Assembly: GCA_036346205.1 (NCBI GenBank) | Contig: JARFJB010002009.1 | Span: forward strand, 1,282,501-1,346,500 | Source: Vesta saturnalis | Taxonomy: Eukaryota; Arthropoda; Insecta; Coleoptera; Lampyridae | Direction: 5' to 3' | Length of the DNA: 64,000 nucleotides | Shown: positions 57,540 through 64,000 of the stretch, one piece after another | How the letters are laid out: each line of letters begins with the position of its first letter | How positions within the stretch are numbered: position 1 is the first letter of the stretch | Program-made: the position numbers and the translations under genes | The notes under the pieces: generated by a model | The model's database searches: none | What the model was told of the DNA's origin: nothing | What the model saw: the letters and a program-made list of their open reading frames with translations, nothing else

Positions 57540-58885
57540 AAACAAGGACACTGAACAATAATTATCTTCTAATCTCAAACGCAGGAACGGCTAGAAATGC
57601 TGACACACTTTCAGCGTACTCACCAAACGTAAATTAAAGTCCCAATCCCATCTAACGATCCTCAAGATATTTTGTTTCTCCAAATGAATCGTCGCCCGAT
57701 AACGCGTTTAAAATCGCCTAGAACAAAATCTTGATTATTTTCAAAACTTCTATCTGCCAGATATAATCCTAAATGAAAATGACCCTCCAGTCATACCTAT
57801 CTAAATTTTCACCTACATATTTCCAGAAAAGTAAAATCTCTGCACTTCGATACGATGGAATTAACAAACGGATATTGAGACACTCACCTCTCACAGCTTA
57901 GGTTTTATTCAAACTTATCATAAGAAACAATGCAAGCATTTAAGGAAGATCATTGTAACCTAGCCGTTTTTTAGAAATCTAGATTCGAATCAAGCGCTTG
58001 ACAGAGTCTGGTAAGCTTGGCTAATTAACAAAATCTAAGCTTTAGGTATTCACCTGAGTTTACAAAGTTTCTACTGTCGTATCTGACAGATACCGGTGAT
58101 AGTAGGGTTAGCCGATTCCCAAAGTGATACTCCCCCAGGGAGCACGGCATTCTTAGCGAGACAGACCCAGGAACATACTTGACTCAGTTTGCTGACAATA
58201 CTGCTTTCTGGACTTTTAATCGGTCTTTCAAAATTGTTTCCAACAAAATTTCTGCCATGCTACAGAGCTTCTGCAATTATGCCAACCAATGGAGAATTTC
58301 CGCAAAACCCTACCAAAGATAAAATATCTTATTCTTACACCCCGACTTTACCAAATTTCAATAACTCTCAGACGATCACGTAGCAATCTTCCTGAAAGAA
58401 GAAAGGTTACCACTCCAACACGATATTACTTACCTGGGAATAACAATTATTAAAACCCGTAACTAGAATACCGACTTAGACAAAATACTAAACAAAGTAC
58501 GAAACCCCTATGGCAGCCGTTGGAGGGCCCATAGGAGCTTGCCACGCTGAAACCTTACAACATAGCTCCAAGACCTATATTTGCACCATTATCGCTCCAT
58601 TGTACCGTACACAAAAACTAAAGCAACTTAATTTAATGTACGCATGTGAACGCATAAGGAATGCACATATTGCGATACAGAGTTCCTAATGAAATCATAA
58701 TTCAACGCGCTAACATTACACCTATCGCACAACTCAAAGCACTGCTAACAAATTACACAAAGCGCAGTGTATTCGGCGAAATATAATCTACCAAAAATAC
58801 CCTCCTTATTCCGTGCATATCTCATACCCACACCTAACACCTAAAGTTCTTCTTGCTCGAAGCCCCCAAAACATCCGTGAATAAT
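57540..58885 (+). pseudogene. Non-LTR retrotransposon (jockey-like), reverse transcriptase to C-terminus
   Basis: Decayed ORF2. Linker-like words SPDNAFKIA (about 57,690-57,716) precede the reverse transcriptase. Motif A survives as DSNQALDRVW near 57,985-58,013, followed by the SPPGSTAFLARQ segment (about 58,130-58,168) that corresponds to the conserved P-Q-G-S block. The active-site motif C reads TQFADNTAFWTFNRS (about 58,183-58,227), with the second Asp of FADD changed to Asn. Downstream thumb-like words include CNYANQWRIS and NKVRNPYGSRWRAHR. The C-terminal part, with NITPIAQLKALLTNYTKRS-like sequence (about 58,710-58,765), is typical of the jockey group. Stops and frameshifts are frequent. 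It ends near 58,885, next to the leader of the inverted LTR-type element. Confidence 0.85.
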
Positions 58886-58949
58886 TCAAATTTCGTATAA
58901 TTAAATAGTCAATTTGTAAATGCCTTTGCTTTACAATAATTAAATTAAA

Positions 58950-61160
58950 AGGGTTTAATTTAATTTGCCTCGGCCTAGCTCAAATCGGGTCTTGTCTTAA
59001 CAAGACGGGGGTGGTTCGTGTTTTGGTGCTTAACACTATACACTTTGAATAAGTACAACAAACATATTCTAAACGGATATTACCTATTTTTACAAAACTA
59101 AATAATCTAAACTAAATGAAATAAATTAACAAAAACAAAAAACAAATCTTATTTAAGGTTACCCGGGATGTCCTAGTTGGCAGCGCCCGTTTGACTGGTC
59201 CCCCGTGGACGGTAGTAGAAATCATTGAATCCTGAGCCGTTTCTGTAGAAATATAAATTATTGTGGTTCAAATGCTAGTGAGTTATGACCTAATAATGAC
59301 GATTTAATTTGGTTTATTACGACCGTTCAGGCCTGCCCTGTAACCGGTGGCTTGGTATTTATCAGGTGGAGGGTAATATTCTATGTATTAGATAAGCCGG
59401 GGCCAACAATCGCGTTGGTGTCTTTAAGCAGGTCAAAGAGAAAATCAATAATTTAAAGTAACCTTGGTGCGCATGACTATTCTTATACGTGATTTGGCTT
59501 TCAGACTGACTGGACATGAACTCAGTACTTGGAATGCTCCACACAGGACAGGTTAAAATTTACACGTTTTAAATGCAAATTGTACGTACGCGTTTGATTA
59601 TCTACCCTAACTAATCAGGATGATCTCAGGATTGCTTACTTAGTGGAGAACGTATTTACAGTAATGAAATGAATATCTAACATTTAATTATGCCCGAATA
59701 TAAACGTATTAATTCTTTGTTATTAGAAAAACGTATGTTTTTGTTAAACGCGTATAACTTTCATATAAGAGAAGCGTATTCTAACTAATAAATACAGGGA
59801 AGACGGAGTTTATCACGATCTTTTACGTTAGTTATTATTATTAAAAGATTGCTTCTTTTATTAATTGTTATAAACGAATTAATCTGAGGCGAGTTTACAC
59901 GACCTTTTAGGACTACGTGTACTAAACTGAACAATTCTGAGAATTGTTTCCGAAGGAATGCAGGTGTCTTAAGTAAGTGATTATTCTCGGGATTAATATG
60001 AGAGAATTTACACGTATAATGGACGTAATCTCTTCGGATACTGGTAAATTAGTCAGGCCTTTGGGAACGAAAAAATTGATAACTTTTCGTTGCAGAAAAT
60101 ATACTCGCGATACAGGAATTTTATCTTACCGATTTCCTTTATTAGGAAATATTATTAGAAGAATGTATAACAAATTTTATATGCGATTTGCGAGACGCAG
60201 GAGTACGTTTGGTGTAATTTATCACGTAGACGCACAACGGGTTCGTCTTTATTCAACTGGAGGATCACGCGGGTGATCTCTACGAATACGGCTTCTGGTA
60301 TTGAGATTATCTCTAGGTCAAGGCGTCGCTTGTTTGTATTGCTACTTTTCCTCAGGATCTGGTCGGTGTATTGTAGGTGTAACGTATGTGTAATATCTGG
60401 TTAATGGAGAGCCCTTTATAAGATTCTGGGTCCGGCCCGTCGACTTCTGTACAAAGGGATCTTCTGGTGGAGCGGTAGCGAGTACCCTTCTTGCCGCTGG
60501 AGTAAATGGAAGATGACTTCAGGGCGTTAGCCCGAAGTAGCAACGTCCTGGTTTGTGTGTATGTGTGCCGAAGGCAACTTCAGGCTATACAGCCTGTCGT
60601 GTACTTCTGGTGTGTGTATGCTGGCAGAAGGCAACTTCAGGTTTTACAGCCTGTCGTATACTTCTGGTGTGTGTAGATAACTTCCGGGCTCTGCAGCGCG
60701 TCGTTTCTCTAGGTGTCTGGTGTAATGTTTAAGAAAAGTGGTGCAATAAAACTTACGTGCTGTTAACCTTAGCGTATCTCAACCAGCAGTTTAATTGTAT
60801 AATGCTGATTTGCTGGTGACGGCGGCGAAGTAACGCGACTAAAGATACACGACGGTTCAGGATGAACGGATGCGGTAATCGACAGGTCGGCGACGTACAC
60901 AGCGAAACTAACTACGGCAGGCGCGCGTGGTCTGGATTTCGGTTCTAGATTCTAGATGTCGGAGACGCGAGAGTAGCAGCATTAGTGGAGTCGCGGAAAG
61001 TAGTCGCGATAGAAAGTAGGATTTTTTCCGGTAGCGCCGCGGTTTTTATAGCTGATTCGCGGTGGGTGGATGCGGCTTCTATGCAGGGGTCCTCTGGCTG
61101 TGATTGGCTGAGGGTTCTCGGACATAAGAGCATTTTATGCTTTTTAATATCTACGTCGGA
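58950..61160 (-). mobile_element. LTR-type retroelement, second copy (inverted): LTR plus leader
   Basis: On the minus strand it reads, in order: CAGCTATAAAAACCGCGGCG (61,050 downward), CGCCGACCTGTCGATTACCG, a CAGCACGTAAGTTTTAT donor-like site, a ~57-bp minisatellite (60,705-60,560), the presumed LTR end GTTACA near 59,338, then the leader with GGGGGACCAGTCAAACGGGCGC. It finishes at CACGAACCACCCCCGT and GGCCGAGGCAAATTAAA (about 59,020-58,955). The order matches 24,700-26,300. No gag or pol was found. Edges are approximate. The small frames inside (60,543-60,352 minus, 59,977-60,276 plus) are not supported as genes. Confidence 0.65.
60560..60705. repeat. ~57-bp minisatellite within the inverted LTR-type element
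   Basis: GCAACTTCAGG at 60,574 and 60,631 (57 bp apart), then a partial third unit from AACTTCCGGG. Units contain ACAGCCTGTCGT and ACTTCTGGTGTGTGTA. Confidence 0.92.
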
Positions 61161-62187
61161 GGAGATTAAAATGAATTATTTATGATGCAATATCGCGCAA
61201 TCTTTTGTAATGGGTTTTAATTTTAAGCAACTTTATCTATCTTGATTACTGTAGGGCAACTAAAAAAATAATTAATTACAAAAATTTTAGTAAAGTTAAG
61301 CTGGATCTTTACAAAGTCTAAATTATTGTTTTTTATCACAAATAACTCGTGTCATCACTTCAAAGAAACAAGTGATCCAATACAGCCACTATTCACAATT
61401 ATTTCCATAATCAAGTAAAAAAGGTTATACTAGCTCCGAATGTAGATGTGTCCTAAGAAGAAAAAAAAATTAACACCAACAGATACCTATGTGCTTTCGA
61501 CTGACTTTTACGGTACCTGACAGGGCCACGTTGGTAAACAGTAGCGTATTTTTGTAAACAATGTGTTCTGTGTACCGTGGAACACAGATTTGCTTTGTAT
61601 TTTTGGATTGTTACTCGTATTTTGAATTCATCTGAGCCTTTGGATTTTAAATTGTTTTGATTTTTGTTTATACCACGTCACTGAGCCACATATCGTGTAA
61701 TTTACATTTAAACTTGAACGGTATTTACGTTTATTATTTAACTAGGTATGTAACTTAAACTATCTGCTTGTGCATTATGGTAGCACACTGTAAAAATAAA
61801 ACTGATTTAGTATTAAAGCTACAGTTTTTCAAAGTGACTATGTCATATGTCATATCATTAGAAAAGCCATAAGAAAACCTTTTCTTAAAAAATTATAACT
61901 AAATGCTCTTTCCATTAAAAAAATGTATGCTTACGTCGTAACTCAAAAACAATAGCGAAAAATCGATTTAACTGCCTTATAAAGAACATAATTATCTACT
62001 ATTTCTTTCCTTACACTTTTTTTTTCTTAAAATGGAGATAACGGAATTATACGCATTTAAAGAAGAATTATTGTTAGCCTTGGACTTTTTGAAGAAAACA
62101 AAACGTGCACTGAACTGAAGTCTGTTGTAGTAGTTTCCTCCTTGCATACTCCTTTGATGGGTTTCTCCACTTTCACATTCTCCGTTG
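61161..62187. other. Intergenic, nothing recognised
   Basis: AT-rich with several poly-A runs. No gene. Confidence 0.5.
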
Positions 62188-63200
62188 TCACTTTTTGGCT
62201 TTATCTTTTCTGCGATACTGGTTTCTCCGCTGCTTTCGTTTTGTTCTTCTTGAATGGTGTTTTTCCTTGTTTGAAATTAGTTCCATGTATCTGGTAATCT
62301 CCGCACATCGTCTCTTGTATTTAAGTTTTTTAGGTGTTTTCAAACTCATAGCTCCTCTTATTATCCTTTTTGTGAGATGGTCCTCACATGCTGTCTTTCT
62401 GCTATTTCCAAAATTGATGTTGTGTCCAGTATTCTTTACATGGTGTACAAGCGATGCTGTTGAAGCGTTTTTCCCTACGTTTAACCGGTGTTCCTCGGCT
62501 GTCGTACTCATTCGCGTGTTTGTCTGACCAATGTACACTCGAACACAATCTCCGTAAGAGGTTTCATAAATTCCCTGATCTTCTAGGTTTATTTTTGTTT
62601 TTGGATTCGGAAAACCGTTTTTGTCTGTTTTGAAAATGGTTTTGATGCTGTGTTTTCTTAGAATGTTGCATATTTTATCTGTTGTTCCCATAATGTACGG
62701 TGGAAGTATTTTGTTTGTTGGTTCATCTTCTTCCTCGTCGTTTTTATTTTAGTTTGTTTCTGTGTCTTTTGAATATTTTTCCGTATAACCATTTTGGAGT
62801 AGAGCTGTTTTCAAGGTTTCCATCTCCATTCTTAAATGTTGGTGATCAGTTAATCTTTTTGATCTGGTTTTGACAACTGCTTGCAATTGTGGCAAATGCT
62901 GATGTGATTCGGCATCTATTAGTGTGTTGTTTTCCTGTATACTGTGTTACCTAGATAATTGTCTTCTTCGTATACTCACACATCCAAGAAATGCAATTTT
63001 CCATTGTCGTCGATTTCCATAGTGATTTTAACCTTGTGATGTGATTCATTTAAGTGTTATAAAAATTTATCCAGTTTGTCTCGCCCATATGTTCAAATTA
63101 GGAACGTATCAATCATCCGCGTATTTTATCCACAATTTGATTTGTATTAAAAACAGATAAACACAAAGCAAAATTGTGGGACTGAGAAGGAAAGCGGACT
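62188..63200 (-). pseudogene. Penelope-like element copy A: GIY-YIG endonuclease and reverse transcriptase fragment
   Basis: Reading leftward, the reverse transcriptase active site appears as KYADD followed by a stop (about 63,127-63,110), then segments of the downstream domain (KIAFLGCVS, AVVKTRSKRLTDHQHLR) in shifting frames to about 62,720. From 62,691 to 62,188 an open frame of 167 codons holds the GIY-YIG nuclease: GIY at residues 40-42, RVYIGQTNTR at 51-60, an EEHRLN motif at 67-72, then HLTKRIIRGAMSLKTPKKL. One arginine of the usual catalytic stretch appears lost. The order RT then GIY-YIG is diagnostic of Penelope-like elements. The nuclease frame is open but the upstream RT is broken, so the element is dead. 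Copy B lies immediately upstream in the same orientation. Confidence 0.9.
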
Positions 63201-63224
63201 TTCCCTTTCTCTACTTTCACTGTC

Positions 63225-64000
63225 TTACTTTCCGTTTTTCGTTCCTGTGGATTCTATGTTGTCTATTGTGTGTTGTTGGTTGACGATTTTTGTTTGATAC
63301 CAGTTTGAATGTATTAGGAGTCTCCGCGCGTCGTCTCGTGTATTAAGGCTGTTTGGGCGTTTTTCAATTTCTACAGCTTCTATTACTATTCCTTCGGTTA
63401 GATGTGCTGGTGCTATCCTCCTGCTACTACCGAAGTTGTTATTGTGTGATGCCAATTGAATGTTGTGCTAAAGATGAGGTTGTGATGTTTTTCCTTACTA
63501 CTAGTCGATGTTCTTCCAGCGTGGCAACTGATTTGTTTGACCTATATACATTTGGTCACAGTCTCCAAATGGAATCTCGCGTATTTCTTGATCGTCTAAG
63601 TTGATATAAGTGTTTAGGATAGACAATATTGTTCCTATCTTTTCATGAGTCTTAATTGTCGCGACGATGCTACGTTTTTTAGAATTCTGCTAATCTGGTC
63701 TGTTGTTTCCTTTTCTTAACGATAATACTTTTAAAAACGGTAGCGTTCCATTGTCTTCTTTTTCTATTGTAAACTTTATATTTTCGGTTACATGTTGTAG
63801 AAATCGATCCAGTTCTTCTCGTCTGTGTCTCCAGATTATAAACTGTCCACGTATCTTAACCATAGCTTGTGTTTGTGATTTGCCATTTGTACTGCTCGCT
63901 CTTCCAGGTAGTACATAAATAGATTAGCTAGAACTGGAGATAGTGGTGAAACTAAGGGTGCTGCTTCGATTTGTCTATACCTCTAGCTTCCATAGATGAA
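63225..64000 (-). pseudogene. Penelope-like element copy B, truncated by window edge
   Basis: From the window edge leftward: the RT block PLVSPLSPVLANLFMYYLEERA (about 63,965-63,900), then KLWLRYVDS (about 63,870-63,845), where the catalytic YVDD has lost its last Asp. Frameshifts follow. The nuclease domain shows FGDCDQMYIGQTN (about 63,575-63,537), with the GIY half degraded to REI, and its C-terminal part, GSSRRIAPAHLTEGIVIEAVEIEKRPNSLN, in an open 76-codon frame (63,455-63,225). It ends within about 50 bp of copy A, so the two are head to tail. The start lies beyond 64,000. Confidence 0.88.

Noticed and set aside
59977..60276. 99-codon basic protein frame
   Set aside because: Lies antisense within the inverted LTR-type repeat and has no known domain.

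Overview
This is an AT-rich, gene-poor stretch of a eukaryotic genome, almost certainly an arthropod and probably an insect. The evidence is what it holds: Tc1/mariner-type elements with TA target sites, a piggyBac element with a TTAA site, jockey/CR1-like non-LTR retrotransposons, Penelope-like elements with a GIY-YIG nuclease, a tRNA-derived SINE, two LTR-type repeats, and long microsatellites. I found no convincing host protein gene and no functional tRNA or rRNA. The species cannot be named from the sequence.

Layout. 1-1,010: decayed DD41D-type transposase (minus). 1,565-2,682: repeat 'N', with an inverted partner at 52,452-53,535. 3,721-6,358: a complete but dead Tc1/mariner-type element with ~600-bp terminal inverted repeats (TIRs) that hold three concentric sets of TA-flanked ends. 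7,038-9,633: a 33-bp tandem repeat, repeat 'P', module 'M' copy A and microsatellites. 10.7 kb: hammerhead-like motif. 12,990-15,800: a split ~160-bp satellite and a C-poor minisatellite. 16.1-16.9 kb: tRNA-like SINE head and a GC-richer promoter-like patch. 20,035-21,720: non-LTR pseudogene. 24,700-26,300: LTR-type repeat with a 59-bp minisatellite. 28,430-33,470: module M copy D, split by a piggyBac element, leading into a 2.1-kb TTTGCG hexamer array. 36,302-41,178: second DD41D element, its left TIR interrupted by ~2 kb. 42,400-42,782: SINE with a perfect 13-bp target duplication. 43.5-46.4 kb: a hairpin element and two more DD41D transposase remnants in opposite orientations. 46.6-50.7 kb: M copy C, CA-rich arrays, TG-rich arrays, M copy B, transposase tail. 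51,975-52,300: second SINE. 57,540-58,885: second non-LTR. 58,950-61,160: inverted LTR-type repeat. 62,188-64,000: two Penelope-like copies head to tail.

These pieces do not form a pathway; they record repeated transposition into transposons. Four of the five transposase remnants that retain the region show exactly 41 residues between the second and third catalytic acids, so one DD41D lineage was very active here. The most unusual features are the nested ends of the 3.7-6.4 kb element and a dispersed module (M) found next to long microsatellites in three places and next to a short one in a fourth. All transposase and reverse-transcriptase genes carry stops or frameshifts, and none looks functional.
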